Positions 35,262-45,222 are shown, numbered from the stretch's first letter. The stretch is DNA of 64,000 nucleotides from Paenibacillus piri (GCF_004354045.1 NZ_SMRT01000012.1:172442-236441), one strand, 5' to 3'. Numbers and translations: made by a program. The notes: generated by a model from the sequence alone, not told the origin.

Positions 35262-36872
35262 ATGCGATGGACAGTTATGACGGTTGATGATGAGCTGTTG
35301 GTACGCAATCATTTGCGGTCTCTAATTCGCTGGGAGCAGCATGGCTTTGCGCTTTGCGACGAAGCCGGGGACGGGACGGAAGCGATGCGAATCATGGAGG
35401 AACAACGCCCTCATTTGGTCATTGTGGATATGAATATGCCGGGAATCGACGGGGTTGAACTGATTGAGCATATATCTGTACACCATGCTTCTACAAAAGT
35501 AATTGCTTTAAGCAGCTACGATTCGTTCGATTATGTCAGAGGATCGCTCCGCTTCGGCGCCGTCGACTATTTGCTGAAGCACAGGCTGAACGCCGAAGCT
35601 TTGACCGCCGTATTGAATAAGGTGCGAAGCATGCTTGAAGCGGAGGCGAGACATAGGCGGCAGCTTGCGAAAGAGCATAAGCAATGGGAGACGGCGAGCC
35701 CCGCCCTGGCCCAAAACTATATGCGCGAGCTGCTGCTGGGCATCTCTCCCGACCTGCGCACCGTCTCCGAGCATTTTCATGAAATGGTGTTCGGCTCGGG
35801 ATCGGACAAGCAGAGGTTTATGCTGTTTATCGTGCAGTGCTTTAATTATGAGCTGATCTCAGCCCGGATGACGGAGCAGGAGCTGTCATTGTTTATTCGT
35901 TCGATCACCGATTTTTGCCAGCAAATTATCGGGGAGTCCGGCACAGGCTGCACGGTATATATGGAGCGGGGAAAGTTTGCCGTGCTGCTTTCGCTTCATG
36001 ACGAGCGCAGCGAGCACAAGCTGCTGCAATATGCGAGCAGTTGCATATCGCGGTTGGAAAAGTCGATGGAGCTGTACTTTAACCTGTCCGCCGTCTTCGT
36101 GCAAAGTCCGGTGCTGCATGAGATCGGCCGCATTTCAGGGACATATCGCGAGCTGCTGCGCAAGCTGGAATCCTGGGACGGAGAGGACCTGAACCGGGAC
36201 GATGCGGCACCGGCCGTTCCTTGCGTCTCTATTCGCCAAGAGAAGGAGCTGCTGTCCGCCATGGATTCGCTCCAGGCCGGCGAGGCGGCCAGCGTGGTGC
36301 GGGATGTGTTCGCATGCTTGCCGGCAGATGCGGGGCGGGCGGCATCCGCAGGCGTTCGCGCGGTTACGGAGCTGCTGCAGATCGCCGCAAAAATAGCGAA
36401 GAAGGCAGGCGCAGCCGCTGATTGGATTTTCCTCGAAATGGCGGCTTTGCAGAAGCAGCCGATTAACGCGAACCGGGCGTCGGAGGCGGTATCTGCGGTA
36501 TACGGCCGCTTGGCCGGAGAGCTCCGCAAGGCCAGAACCGACGCCGGGCACTCCCGTTATGTAGGCCAGGCGCTTGAGCTGGTGCGGTTGCATTACCAAG
36601 CAGGCTTGACGTTGGAGGAAACCGCGGAACGGCTCGGCATAACGGCAGCTTATTTGAGCCGGCTGTTCAAGGAGGAAATGGGCCGGACCTTCACGGAACA
36701 TATGACGGAGTACCGGATCGAACGGAGCCGGCAGCTCATTCGCGAAGGAGCCTGTACGGTCAAGGAAATATACAGCAAAGTCGGCTTCAACAGCTACAGC
36801 TATTTTATAAAAGTATTTAAAGACGCCACCGGAGAGACGCCGTACAATTATGCCAAACGGATGAGAATATAA
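35262..36872 (+). CDS. Response regulator with AraC output domain (YesN type)
   Basis: 536 residues; AAAGGAGG lies 11 nt before the ATG, within the end of the kinase gene. Receiver: D9-D10, phospho-acceptor D56 in 'VIVDMNMPGIDG', K106 in 'LLKHRLN', where the residue after Lys is His and not the usual Pro. A long middle segment (about 125-430) is poorly conserved. The AraC domain (about 435-536) shows 'LTLEETAERLGITAAYLSRL' and 'VKEIYSKVGFNSYSYFIKVF'. The following importer 4 genes are its likely targets. Confidence 0.93.
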   Translation: MRWTVMTVDDELLVRNHLRSLIRWEQHGFALCDEAGDGTEAMRIMEEQRPHLVIVDMNMPGIDGVELIEHISVHHASTKVIALSSYDSFDYVRGSLRFGAVDYLLKHRLNAEALTAVLNKVRSMLEAEARHRRQLAKEHKQWETASPALAQNYMRELLLGISPDLRTVSEHFHEMVFGSGSDKQRFMLFIVQCFNYELISARMTEQELSLFIRSITDFCQQIIGESGTGCTVYMERGKFAVLLSLHDERSEHKLLQYASSCISRLEKSMELYFNLSAVFVQSPVLHEIGRISGTYRELLRKLESWDGEDLNRDDAAPAVPCVSIRQEKELLSAMDSLQAGEAASVVRDVFACLPADAGRAASAGVRAVTELLQIAAKIAKKAGAAADWIFLEMAALQKQPINANRASEAVSAVYGRLAGELRKARTDAGHSRYVGQALELVRLHYQAGLTLEETAERLGITAAYLSRLFKEEMGRTFTEHMTEYRIERSRQLIREGACTVKEIYSKVGFNSYSYFIKVFKDATGETPYNYAKRMRI

Positions 36873-37017
36873 GATATCAAATATTTGCTACGATTGTGCA
36901 AAAATGTGCAACGCACCGCCCTTTCAACCCGCATTATACTAAAACAGATTCCCGTCGAAAGCCCTTACAATAATAGAGCTTCGGGAAAAAATCTTCAAAT
37001 CGAAGGGGTTGTATCCA

Positions 37018-38616
37018 ATGAGGGCCAACAACAATACAAGGTTCCTGCTGCTCGCCGCTTCTATCGCGATGACCGGTTTAATGCCGGCATGCAGCGGGCA
37101 GCCGGGCGGCGTCAGTGACCCTGCCGCATCTGCTAAAGTGGATGACAGGTTTAACCAAAGCGGCTTTCCGATCGTCAAAGAGCCTGTTTCTTTGAAGGTG
37201 TTCGGCTGTAAAGATCCGAACCATGCCGATTGGAAGGATGTGCTTGTTTTAAAGGAGTACGCCAAAAAAACGAACATGAACATGCAGTATGAGGAGACGC
37301 CTGCGCAGGGCTGTGACGAGAAGCGAAATTTGCTGTTCGCGGCCAATGAGCTTCCGGACGTATTTCTGAGAGCTAACTTGAGCAATACGGACATTTCCCG
37401 TTACGGCATGCAGGAAGGGATGCTGATTCCGCTGGAAGGGCTTATCGATAAATATGCGCCCAACCTGAAAAGCTTGTTCGACAAATATCCGGATGCGAGA
37501 AAGTCGGTAACGGCAGCGGACGGGCACATTTATACGCTGCCGGCCATCCGCTTGCTCAGCTCGGGCCGGACCGACAAAATCTGGATCAACAAAACATGGC
37601 TGGATAAATTAAACATGAAGGCTCCGACGACACCGGACGAATTGGTTGCATTGCTTAAAGCTTTCCGCGATCAGGATCCGAACGGCAACGGAGAAAAGGA
37701 TGAAATACCATTAGGGCTGCGGGATATGGGGATGGTGTTCAGCACCTTTACCGGTTCCTGGGGACTCGACAGGCAAATGGGCTATAACATTAACATTAAA
37801 GATGACAAGGTGCATATTTGGCTTGCCGATGAACGGTTCAAGGAGCTGCTCATATTCCTGAACAAGCTGTACAGCGAAAAGCTGTTGTATAAAGATTTTT
37901 ATTTGGGCGATCTTCCGAAATGGCGGAGCAATCTGTCCCAGGCCAAGATCGGCATGTTCTTCATCCAGGCCTCGGATCCGTTCACCAAGGTGGAGGGTCA
38001 GTTTACCGGCATGGCGCCGATTAAAGGGCCGCATGGAGATCAGAGCTACAGCGCTTCGGGGCCGCTTGCTTCGCCGATCGGCACCTTCGCCATTACGAAG
38101 GAAAACAAGAGTCCTGAAGCGACGATCCGTTGGGTCGACTATTTCTTCAGCGATGAAGGCAGCATTTTTTATCAATACGGCATTGAAGGCCAGACGTTTA
38201 CGATGAAGGACGGAAAACCGGCTATTAACGACTCGATTAAAAATGACTCGCGTGGTCTGATGGCGGCATTGGGACAAGTGAATCTCGTTCCCGGGGGAGC
38301 CTTCCCGTTTTTGACGACGGACAAGACAGGCAATATTGTGGAAAACGAGAAGACGCAAGAGGTCAGCAAGTTTGTGGAACCGTTTATTCCGAAAACGATC
38401 TACGGACCGCCGATATTCGATAAAGCGACGACGGATGAAATTGTTCCGATTAAAACCGACATTGACAAATATATTAATGAATCTATCGCTAAATTTATTA
38501 TCGGAGAGCTCAGCTTTGATAAATGGGGCGAATACGCGGCCACGTTGAAAAAAATGAAGCTCGACGAGCTTGAGAAGGCATACCAGAAGGCTTACGAATC
38601 GCTCAATAAAAAATAA
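37018..38616 (+). CDS. Large sugar-binding lipoprotein (LplA type), importer 4
   Basis: 532 residues; ATG at 37018 lies 9 nt after AAGGGG, the TTG at 37009 being too close. Lipobox 'GLMPAC' after a short hydrophobic signal. Size and features match the LplA/YtcQ group: 'LKVFGCKDPNHADWKDVLVL', 'ANELPDVFLRANLSNTDISR', 'GHIYTLPAIRLLSSGRTDKI' and 'FRDQDPNGNGEKDEIPLGLR', an EF-hand-like calcium loop typical of this group. Such proteins bind large oligosaccharides, for example from pectin or host glycans. An inverted repeat (GGCCGG/CCGGCC, 38625-38653) follows the stop. Confidence 0.93.
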   Translation: MRANNNTRFLLLAASIAMTGLMPACSGQPGGVSDPAASAKVDDRFNQSGFPIVKEPVSLKVFGCKDPNHADWKDVLVLKEYAKKTNMNMQYEETPAQGCDEKRNLLFAANELPDVFLRANLSNTDISRYGMQEGMLIPLEGLIDKYAPNLKSLFDKYPDARKSVTAADGHIYTLPAIRLLSSGRTDKIWINKTWLDKLNMKAPTTPDELVALLKAFRDQDPNGNGEKDEIPLGLRDMGMVFSTFTGSWGLDRQMGYNINIKDDKVHIWLADERFKELLIFLNKLYSEKLLYKDFYLGDLPKWRSNLSQAKIGMFFIQASDPFTKVEGQFTGMAPIKGPHGDQSYSASGPLASPIGTFAITKENKSPEATIRWVDYFFSDEGSIFYQYGIEGQTFTMKDGKPAINDSIKNDSRGLMAALGQVNLVPGGAFPFLTTDKTGNIVENEKTQEVSKFVEPFIPKTIYGPPIFDKATTDEIVPIKTDIDKYINESIAKFIIGELSFDKWGEYAATLKKMKLDELEKAYQKAYESLNKK

Positions 38617-38687
38617 TGGTTCGCGGCCGGGTAAAAATCGGTTGAATCCGGCCTCTTGTACGATCGAATCAGGGGAGGACATCCTTT

Positions 38688-39635
38688 ATGAATGCAGAGA
38701 CAGAAGCGGCGGCGGTTGGATGGAAACCCAAAAATGCGCTGCTAAAGCGAATGCGGGTCCGCTATGAATTATACGTCATGCTGTTTCTTCCGCTGCTCTG
38801 GTATGCCGTGTTCAAATATATTCCGATGTACGGGATCGTGATCGCCTTTAAAGATTTTTCAGCGTCCAAAGGCATATTGGGAAGTCCGTGGGCGGGACTC
38901 AAACATTTTGAGCGTTTTTTCGAATCGTCCTACTTTTGGGATTTGGTCTGGAATACATTATCGCTCAGCTTGTATTCGCTTGCGTTAGGCTTTCCGATTC
39001 CGATCCTGCTTGCGTTAATTATTAATGAGCTGCAAAAAAAATGGTTCCGGAAATGGCTGCAAAATGTAACGTATATTCCGCATTTTTTATCGTTGGTCGT
39101 GATCGTCGGCATGCTGAACATTTTTTTGCATCCGCAAACAGGCAAAGTAAACCAGTTGATCTCGTTTCTCGGGGGATCGCCGGTCGAATTTATGAGCAAG
39201 GCGGAATGGTTTCAAACGGTGTTCGTCACCTCGGGCGTGTGGCAGCATATGGGCTGGGGCTCGATTATTTACTTGGCTGCGCTGAACGGCATTGATCCGA
39301 CCTTGTACGAGGCGGCCAAGATGGATGGCGCTACGCGGCTTCAACGCGTGTTCCATGTCTCTATTCCGGGCATTATGCCGACAATCATCATATTATTTAT
39401 ATTGCAAATCGGTAATTTGATGGATGTCGGTTTTGAAAAAGCGCTGCTGATGCAAAATGCGTTAAATGCCAGCAAGAGCGACATTATCGCCACCTTTGTT
39501 TATAAAAACGGGATTCAGGGCGGTCAGTTCAGCTATACGGCGGCAGCCGGCTTGTTCAATTCGATGATTGACTTTATGCTGCTGATTTTCGTGAACCGGC
39601 TGGCAAGGAGAAAGACGGATACGAGCTTATGGTAA
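38688..39635 (+). CDS. LplB-type ABC permease, importer 4
   Basis: 315 residues, ribosome site GGGGAGG. 'YELYVMLFLPLLWYAVFKYI' and 'PMYGIVIAFKDFSASKGILG' are the signature opening of LplB-like permeases; six membrane segments. EAA loop 'EAAKMDGATRLQRV'. It starts 71 bases after the binding-protein gene and is followed by the LplC-type partner. No ATPase gene is present. Confidence 0.93.
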   Translation: MNAETEAAAVGWKPKNALLKRMRVRYELYVMLFLPLLWYAVFKYIPMYGIVIAFKDFSASKGILGSPWAGLKHFERFFESSYFWDLVWNTLSLSLYSLALGFPIPILLALIINELQKKWFRKWLQNVTYIPHFLSLVVIVGMLNIFLHPQTGKVNQLISFLGGSPVEFMSKAEWFQTVFVTSGVWQHMGWGSIIYLAALNGIDPTLYEAAKMDGATRLQRVFHVSIPGIMPTIIILFILQIGNLMDVGFEKALLMQNALNASKSDIIATFVYKNGIQGGQFSYTAAAGLFNSMIDFMLLIFVNRLARRKTDTSLW

Positions 39636-39651
39636 GGGAGAGGTTCGGCTT

Positions 39652-40551
39652 ATGCGAGTTTCAACCGCAAGAAGGCTGCAGTCGGTCGACGACAAACGGT
39701 TTGACGCCGTCGTCTATGTGCTGGCTGCGGTACTGCTGCTGATTGTCATATATCCGCTGCTGTTTGTGGTCAGCGCATCGTTCAGCGATCCGGAGCAGGT
39801 GATTGCCGGCAACGTCTGGCTGCTGCCAAAAGGGATCACGTTGGACCCGTACGTGCGCGTCTTTGAAAATAAATCGATATGGAGCGGCTATGCGAATACG
39901 GTTTTTTATGCGCTCGCCGGCACGTCCATCAACATTATGATGACCTTGCTGGCCGCTTACCCGCTTTCGCGCAAAGATTTGCCTGGCGCCCAGCTGTTGA
40001 TGTTCGTCGTTACGCTGACGATGTTTTTCAGCGGCGGCTTAATTCCGACTTATTTGGTCGTCAAGGCGCTCGGCATGAACAACACCGTATGGGCAATGCT
40101 CATTCCCGGCGCCATCGCGACGTATAACCTGATTGTAATGCGCACGTTTTTTCAAAGCAGCATTCCGTTCGAGCTGCAGGAATCGGCTTCGATGGACGGC
40201 TGCTCGTATTTCCGGCTTTTATTCAGCATCATCATCCCGTTGTCCAAGCCGATTATCGCCGTAATGGTGCTGTTTTACGGGGTGGCCCATTGGAATGCAT
40301 ATTTTAATGCGCTTATTTATTTGAAGGATCGCAGCTTGTATCCGCTGCAGTTGATTTTGCGGGAAATCCTGATCCTGAATCAAACGGAAAATATGGGCTT
40401 TGAGGGCGCCGGGATGTCGGAGCGGGTACTGCTTGCCGAGAGCATCAAATATTCGGTTATCATCGTGTCGAGCTTGCCGGTTCTGCTTGTGTATCCGTTT
40501 GTGCAGCGTTATTTCGTCAAAGGCGTGATGATCGGATCGATTAAAGGGTAA
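39652..40551 (+). CDS. LplC-type ABC permease, importer 4
   Basis: 299 residues, ribosome site AAGGGAGAGG. Six membrane segments with 'IYPLLFVVSASFSDPEQVIA' near the start. The EAA loop reads 'ESASMDGCSYFRLL', in which the Ala-Ala pair is replaced by Ser-Ala. Ends 'FVKGVMIGSIKG' as usual in the LplC group. A sulfatase gene follows after 26 bases. Confidence 0.93.
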   Translation: MRVSTARRLQSVDDKRFDAVVYVLAAVLLLIVIYPLLFVVSASFSDPEQVIAGNVWLLPKGITLDPYVRVFENKSIWSGYANTVFYALAGTSINIMMTLLAAYPLSRKDLPGAQLLMFVVTLTMFFSGGLIPTYLVVKALGMNNTVWAMLIPGAIATYNLIVMRTFFQSSIPFELQESASMDGCSYFRLLFSIIIPLSKPIIAVMVLFYGVAHWNAYFNALIYLKDRSLYPLQLILREILILNQTENMGFEGAGMSERVLLAESIKYSVIIVSSLPVLLVYPFVQRYFVKGVMIGSIKG

Positions 40552-40577
40552 CTATAACTAGGACGGAGGTTTTTGAA

Positions 40578-42152
40578 ATGGAACAGGATCAGGCCCGGGA
40601 GCAATCCCGGGTTCAACCCCAGGACAGGCCGAATATTTTGCTTATTCAAACCGACCAGCAGTCGGCGGAAACATTGGCTTTATACGGCAATCCGCTTGTT
40701 CGGACGCCCCATCTGGAGAAGCTTGCGGAACAAGGGGTCGTATTCGATTACGCGTTTTGCAATTATCCCGCCTGCTCCCCTTCGCGTTCCTCCATGCTGA
40801 CAGGCCGGTACGCTTCAACGATAAGCTGCCATGCCAACCATATGCTGATCAATCCGAATGAGACGACATTGCCTCAGGTGCTGAAGCAGAACGGATATCA
40901 GACGGCATTGATCGGCAAAAATCACGCGTTTATGACTTCGGCCTCGACGGCTGCCCTTAGCTATCCCGGCGCTGCAGGGGAGGAGGCGAGCCTGCTGCAC
41001 AACGTGTTCGACTATGTGCGTCTGGCCGAGCACGGCCATCTCGTCGACGGCTACCGGGAGGATGAAGGCGTGCTGGCTGCGCATGAATGGGCGAAGCTGA
41101 ACTGCTGGAGCAGTCCGCTCGGTCACGGCGCGAACCCGGCCCCGCCGGAAAAATGCGGCACGCATTTGCTGGGTGAATCGGCGATGGCTTACTTGCAGGA
41201 CATCCGCAAGCAGGAGCAGCCGTTTTTCATGTGGCTGTCGTTCCCTGACCCGCACACGCCGTATCAAGCCCCGGAGCCGTATGCCGGCTTCTACGACCCG
41301 GCTAAAGTCCCGCTGCCGCCCAAGGACGACCTTACCGGGAAACCGGAAAGACAGAAGGTCGCGCATCTGATGGATGCGATGGATACGGCGGACGATGATC
41401 TGATCCGCAAGGTCAGAGCCATTCATTACGGCATGATCCAATTTATCGACGATACGCTCGGGCGTGTTTTCGCGAAGCTGGAGCAGCTCGGTTTAAGAGA
41501 TAACACCGTCATCGTCTTTACTTCCGATCATGGCGATTCGATGGGGGCGCACGGGCTGATTCAAAAGCATAACGCTTTTTACGATTCGTTTACGCGCGTT
41601 CCGTTTATCGTCGCAATGCCCGGTTACGGGGGGCCGAAACGAAGCCCGCATCTCGTCGAGCTGATAGATGTGATGCCGACGCTGCTGGAGCTGGCCGGAG
41701 CTCCAGTTCCATACGGTGCGCAGGGCCGGAGCCTGGCGCCTTATTTGCTGCAGGACGATTCGTTCGTCCCGCGGGAATATGCGGTCATCGAGAGCGGGGA
41801 GGAAGGCGAGCCGATTCGCCTGTCGGATATTACGGTGCGGCCGGAGCATCCGTTCGATGACCGATATTTTGTCTGGTGCGCATACCGCGATGCATGGATG
41901 GGAAAAGGCAAATGCATACGCACGCATGATTGGAAGCTCAACATTTATGCAAACGGCGATGGGGAGCTTTACGATCTCCGCAATGATCCCGACGAGCTGC
42001 ACAATTTGTTCAACGAATCCAATTATGAGCAAATCCAAATCGAATTGGAGCGCAAGCTGCTGCATTGGTCGATTGCGAAGGAGGACCGGATACCGCTTAA
42101 CCGTACCGTTACGCTGAATTACGCCGATGTGAAACAGCAAAGCACAGGTTAA
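40578..42152 (+). CDS. Cys-type sulfatase, copy 2
   Basis: 524 residues, ribosome site GACGGAGG. A polar N-terminus rich in Gln and Arg precedes 'PNILLIQTDQQSAETLALYG'. Formylglycine motif C66-S-P-S-R in 'YPACSPSRSSMLTGRY'. Other metal and substrate residues: 'VFTSDHGDSMGAHGLIQKH'. No signal peptide, so a cytoplasmic enzyme. It belongs to the importer 4 operon. With the other two sulfatases it shows the same class but different neighbours, so each probably acts on its own substrate. Confidence 0.92.
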   Translation: MEQDQAREQSRVQPQDRPNILLIQTDQQSAETLALYGNPLVRTPHLEKLAEQGVVFDYAFCNYPACSPSRSSMLTGRYASTISCHANHMLINPNETTLPQVLKQNGYQTALIGKNHAFMTSASTAALSYPGAAGEEASLLHNVFDYVRLAEHGHLVDGYREDEGVLAAHEWAKLNCWSSPLGHGANPAPPEKCGTHLLGESAMAYLQDIRKQEQPFFMWLSFPDPHTPYQAPEPYAGFYDPAKVPLPPKDDLTGKPERQKVAHLMDAMDTADDDLIRKVRAIHYGMIQFIDDTLGRVFAKLEQLGLRDNTVIVFTSDHGDSMGAHGLIQKHNAFYDSFTRVPFIVAMPGYGGPKRSPHLVELIDVMPTLLELAGAPVPYGAQGRSLAPYLLQDDSFVPREYAVIESGEEGEPIRLSDITVRPEHPFDDRYFVWCAYRDAWMGKGKCIRTHDWKLNIYANGDGELYDLRNDPDELHNLFNESNYEQIQIELERKLLHWSIAKEDRIPLNRTVTLNYADVKQQSTG

Positions 42153-42215
42153 ACCGGAGTCAAATTACGGCGGGAAGCAGACATTGAATTTTTATATTTA
42201 CGGTTTTGAATTTAC

Positions 42216-42261
42216 ATTGTATTATTACAATATAATAATTAACATTATAAAAATATAATGT
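42216..42261 (+). promoter_or_regulatory. Two AT-rich palindromes upstream of the GH2 gene
   Basis: ATTGTA-TTAT-TACAAT (42216-42231) and ACATTATA-AAAA-TATAATGT (42242-42261) are both perfect palindromes, 28 bp apart centre to centre. The second ends only 15 bases before the GH2 start and contains a TATAAT. The arrangement suggests operator sites for a regulator of the GH2 gene, perhaps the nearby AraC protein. Confidence 0.5.
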
Positions 42262-42276
42262 ATTAGAGGTGCTGAC

Positions 42277-44058
42277 ATGTTAAGAACAGAATACCCCCGC
42301 CCGCAATTTGTTAGAAAAGATTGGTTGAATTTAAACGGTGAATGGGAATTTGCGTATGACGACAATGATGCCGGAATCCGGGAGCGTTGGTATGAAGGGA
42401 GGACGCTGGATCGGCGGATTCAAGTGCCTTTTTGCTACCAGAGCGAATTAAGCGGCATCGGGGAAACCGAATTCCACGACATCGTTTGGTACCGCAAAGA
42501 AGTTCAGCTGCCGTCCGAATATAACGGTAAAACGGTGCTGCTTCATTTCGGAGCTGTCGATTACGAGGCGAAGGTATGGGTGAACGGCAGACTTGCCGCC
42601 GCTCATTACGGCGGACATACCCCTTTTTCGGCGGATGTGACAGCGCTGCTGCAGCAAGGCAAGAACGTCGTTGTTGTCCGTGCGCAGGATTACAGCAAAG
42701 ATGTAACGCTTCCCCGCGGCAAGCAATATTGGGAAGAGAAATCGCGCGGCATCTTTTATACCCGTACTACAGGTATTTGGCAAACCGTGTGGATGGAGCC
42801 CGTGGATCGGATCTATTTGGCCAAAACGAAGCTGACTCCCGATATTGACCGCAATGAAATTCAAATCCGTACGTTTATGAACGGTCCTGTCAGTCAAGCC
42901 AACACGGTGCTGAAAACGATCATTTCATTCGGCGGCGAGACGGTTGCGGAAGAAGAGACGGTTTTGCGTCATGAGGAAGAAGCCAGAACGGTCAAGCTGC
43001 ATGATTTTAACGATCACAGCCTGGGCCGGTGGTGGACTCCCACCAAACCGAATTTGTATGATATCGAGTTTGTGATTACGGTAAACGGCCGGGAGACGGA
43101 CCGGGTGAAAAGCTATTTCGGCATGCGGAAAATATCGGTCGTCGACGGCAAGCTCTGCTTGAACAACCGCCCTTATTATATGAAGCTTGTGCTCGATCAA
43201 GGCTATTTCCCGAACGGTCTCTTGACTCCGCCCTCCGACGATGCGATCAGGCAGGACGTAGAGCTGACCAAGGCGATGGGCTTTAACGGCGCCCGCAAAC
43301 ATCAAAAGATCGAAGACCCCAGATACTTGTATTGGTGCGACAAGCTCGGTTTGCTTGTTTGGGGCGAGATGGCTAACGCGTATGCCTATTCGGAGCAGTA
43401 CGTAACCCGGGTGACGAACGAATGGATGGAAGCGATAGACAGGGACTACAACCATCCGTGCATTGTCGCCTGGGTTCCGATTAACGAGAGCTGGGGCGTC
43501 CCGAACATTCTGGTTGATCAGCTGCAGCAATTTCATGCATTATCCTTATACTATTTGACGAAATCGCTCGACCCGACCCGTCCGGTTATATCGAATGACG
43601 GCTGGGAGCATGTCAAATCCGATCTGTGTACCATTCACGATTATGAGAGCAGAGAGGAAGTTTTGACCGAGCGGTACTCTACCGTCGATAAAGCCGTGGG
43701 CGCGAAGCCGGCCCGCCGGTGGATTTATGTGCCCGGTTACAAGCACGAGCAAGAACCGGTGCTTGTCTCCGAGTTCGGAGGTATCTCGTTCCGCAAGAGC
43801 GAGCAGGAAGGCTGGGGTTATTCGGCCGCAGCGGATGACGGGGATTTCGTGAACCGGCTGGCCGCGGTCGTCCATCCTTTGTTGAACAGCCCGGTTGTCC
43901 AAGGCTTTTGCTATACGCAGCTGACGGATGTCGAGCAAGAGATCAACGGGCTGCTTACCTACGACCGGAAGCCGAAAGTGCCTCTGGAATGGATTAAACA
44001 AATCAACGAAGGCAAAAAGCCGGCGATGGATGGGCTTGGCACCCAGGCTCCGGTATAA
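42277..44058 (+). CDS. Glycoside hydrolase family 2 protein
   Basis: 593 residues. Ribosome site AGAGGTG precedes the ATG. The N-terminal sugar-binding domain (about 10-175) reads 'DWLNLNGEWEFAYDD' and 'VWYRKEVQLPSEYNGKTVLL', then an Ig-like domain (180-285) and a TIM barrel. The acid/base is E404 in 'WVPINESWG' and the nucleophile E499 in 'VLVSEFGGIS'. The chain is short for LacZ-type enzymes (about 1000) and matches the beta-glucuronidase/beta-galactosidase-like GH2 group. No signal peptide, so it probably acts on imported sugars. It has its own promoter region and terminator, separate from the sulfatase gene. Confidence 0.92.
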   Translation: MLRTEYPRPQFVRKDWLNLNGEWEFAYDDNDAGIRERWYEGRTLDRRIQVPFCYQSELSGIGETEFHDIVWYRKEVQLPSEYNGKTVLLHFGAVDYEAKVWVNGRLAAAHYGGHTPFSADVTALLQQGKNVVVVRAQDYSKDVTLPRGKQYWEEKSRGIFYTRTTGIWQTVWMEPVDRIYLAKTKLTPDIDRNEIQIRTFMNGPVSQANTVLKTIISFGGETVAEEETVLRHEEEARTVKLHDFNDHSLGRWWTPTKPNLYDIEFVITVNGRETDRVKSYFGMRKISVVDGKLCLNNRPYYMKLVLDQGYFPNGLLTPPSDDAIRQDVELTKAMGFNGARKHQKIEDPRYLYWCDKLGLLVWGEMANAYAYSEQYVTRVTNEWMEAIDRDYNHPCIVAWVPINESWGVPNILVDQLQQFHALSLYYLTKSLDPTRPVISNDGWEHVKSDLCTIHDYESREEVLTERYSTVDKAVGAKPARRWIYVPGYKHEQEPVLVSEFGGISFRKSEQEGWGYSAAADDGDFVNRLAAVVHPLLNSPVVQGFCYTQLTDVEQEINGLLTYDRKPKVPLEWIKQINEGKKPAMDGLGTQAPV

Positions 44059-44083
44059 ATGCGCATATAAAAAGCTTACAGCC

Positions 44084-44106
44084 TTGCGGCCGCCGCAACC
44101 TTTTTT
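44084..44106 (+). terminator. Terminator of the GH2 gene
   Basis: Stem TTGCGG/CCGCAA with a 3-nt loop, then CC and six T. It starts 26 bases after the GH2 stop. Confidence 0.8.
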
Positions 44107-44128
44107 AACCTCAAGGACCGCCTCGAAA

Positions 44129-44175
44129 AAAAGACGCTTCCATTCCACTACATTTGTGGATATGGAGGCGTCTTT
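44129..44175. terminator. Second, bidirectional-type hairpin before the AraC gene
   Basis: Long stem: AAGACGC/GCGTCTT with inner TCCAT/ATGGA and CCAC/GTGG arms. A-rich sequence on its left and TTT on its right allow termination in both directions. The remaining sequence to 44367 shows no gene and no clear promoter. Confidence 0.65.
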
Positions 44176-44367
44176 CGTATAGGATCGGGGACGGGTTCCC
44201 CGTTCGCATCCACTGCGGCGCATCGCTCGAATTTAGTTCCGAAAATAAGAATTGCTTCTTATATTCGAAGGACAACGGGAAAAAGCGGCTATACGATAAG
44301 GATGCAGATAAAGACAATCTCATTCAAGCAAGCGGCTATGAAATCCAATACTAAGGGTGCACGGACA

Positions 44368-45156
44368 ATGAATGGTATCCATTTGTATGAAAGCAAACAT
44401 ACGGAAAGCTATAAGCTCCGCGTTCATTTTCACCATACTTATCAGCTGCTGTATGTCATTGAAGGGCAAGGGTCGGTACTGCTGGACGGGAAAACGCACG
44501 ATTTGTCGGAAAACAGCGTTGTCGTTATTTTTCCTTATACGAAGCATGCGGTATCCTCGAATTCGCATCTTGCTTTATTGATCCTTACGTTTAACGAAGC
44601 TGCGCTTGATAACATGTTTGCCCCTCTGCAGAGGGATGATATCAGCTTTACCGGATCTTTCAAACTGAGATTGAATTCTCTCTACGCCAATGAAACGAGA
44701 GGTCTTTTGAGAAAGCTGTTATTCGAGGAAAGGCAGCAGACGATGTTCAGCGATTGGGCGATGAGAACGTATTTGAGCGAAATGATACTCGTCTTGTGCA
44801 GAGCGCGGCAATCGAATCATACGAACGATTTTAACAGCTTGAGGGCGGAAAAAATCCGGGCCTATATCGACCAGCATTACTATGAATCTTTTACATCCGA
44901 GCAGTTGGCGCAAAAATTTGGAGTTAGCGTCCGGTATACCAATACGATTTTCAAAGACAAATATCAAATGACGCCGGTCCAGTACTTGAACGAAGTCAGA
45001 CACGGGATCGCCAAGAAGCTGCTGTTGGAAACCGATATGAACATCGTTTCGATCTGTTTCGAGGTTGGCTACGAATCGCTGCCGACCTTTTACCGCAGCT
45101 TTAAAAATCTGGTAAGCATGTCGCCGTCCCAATACCGGCAGCTGCACCGGGAATAG
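44368..45156 (+). CDS. AraC-family regulator with cupin domain
   Basis: 262 residues; ATG at 44368 is chosen from AAGGGTG about 10 nt upstream; the ATG at 44302 has none. N-terminal cupin (about 8-95): 'HFHHTYQLLYVIEGQGSVLL' and 'SVVVIFPYTKHAVS'. AraC domain (about 165-260): 'FTSEQLAQKFGVSVRYTNTI' and 'IVSICFEVGYESLPTFYRSF', ending 'MSPSQYRQLH'. It is followed by a ferritin-like protein and an MFS transporter, and preceded by the GH2 gene; either set could be its target. Confidence 0.9.
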   Translation: MNGIHLYESKHTESYKLRVHFHHTYQLLYVIEGQGSVLLDGKTHDLSENSVVVIFPYTKHAVSSNSHLALLILTFNEAALDNMFAPLQRDDISFTGSFKLRLNSLYANETRGLLRKLLFEERQQTMFSDWAMRTYLSEMILVLCRARQSNHTNDFNSLRAEKIRAYIDQHYYESFTSEQLAQKFGVSVRYTNTIFKDKYQMTPVQYLNEVRHGIAKKLLLETDMNIVSICFEVGYESLPTFYRSFKNLVSMSPSQYRQLHRE

Positions 45157-45222
45157 CAGAAAAGTGCGGAGATTCAGTTCCAAATCTGATACTTGATGGC
45201 TGGAAATGAAAGGAGTTGGAGC

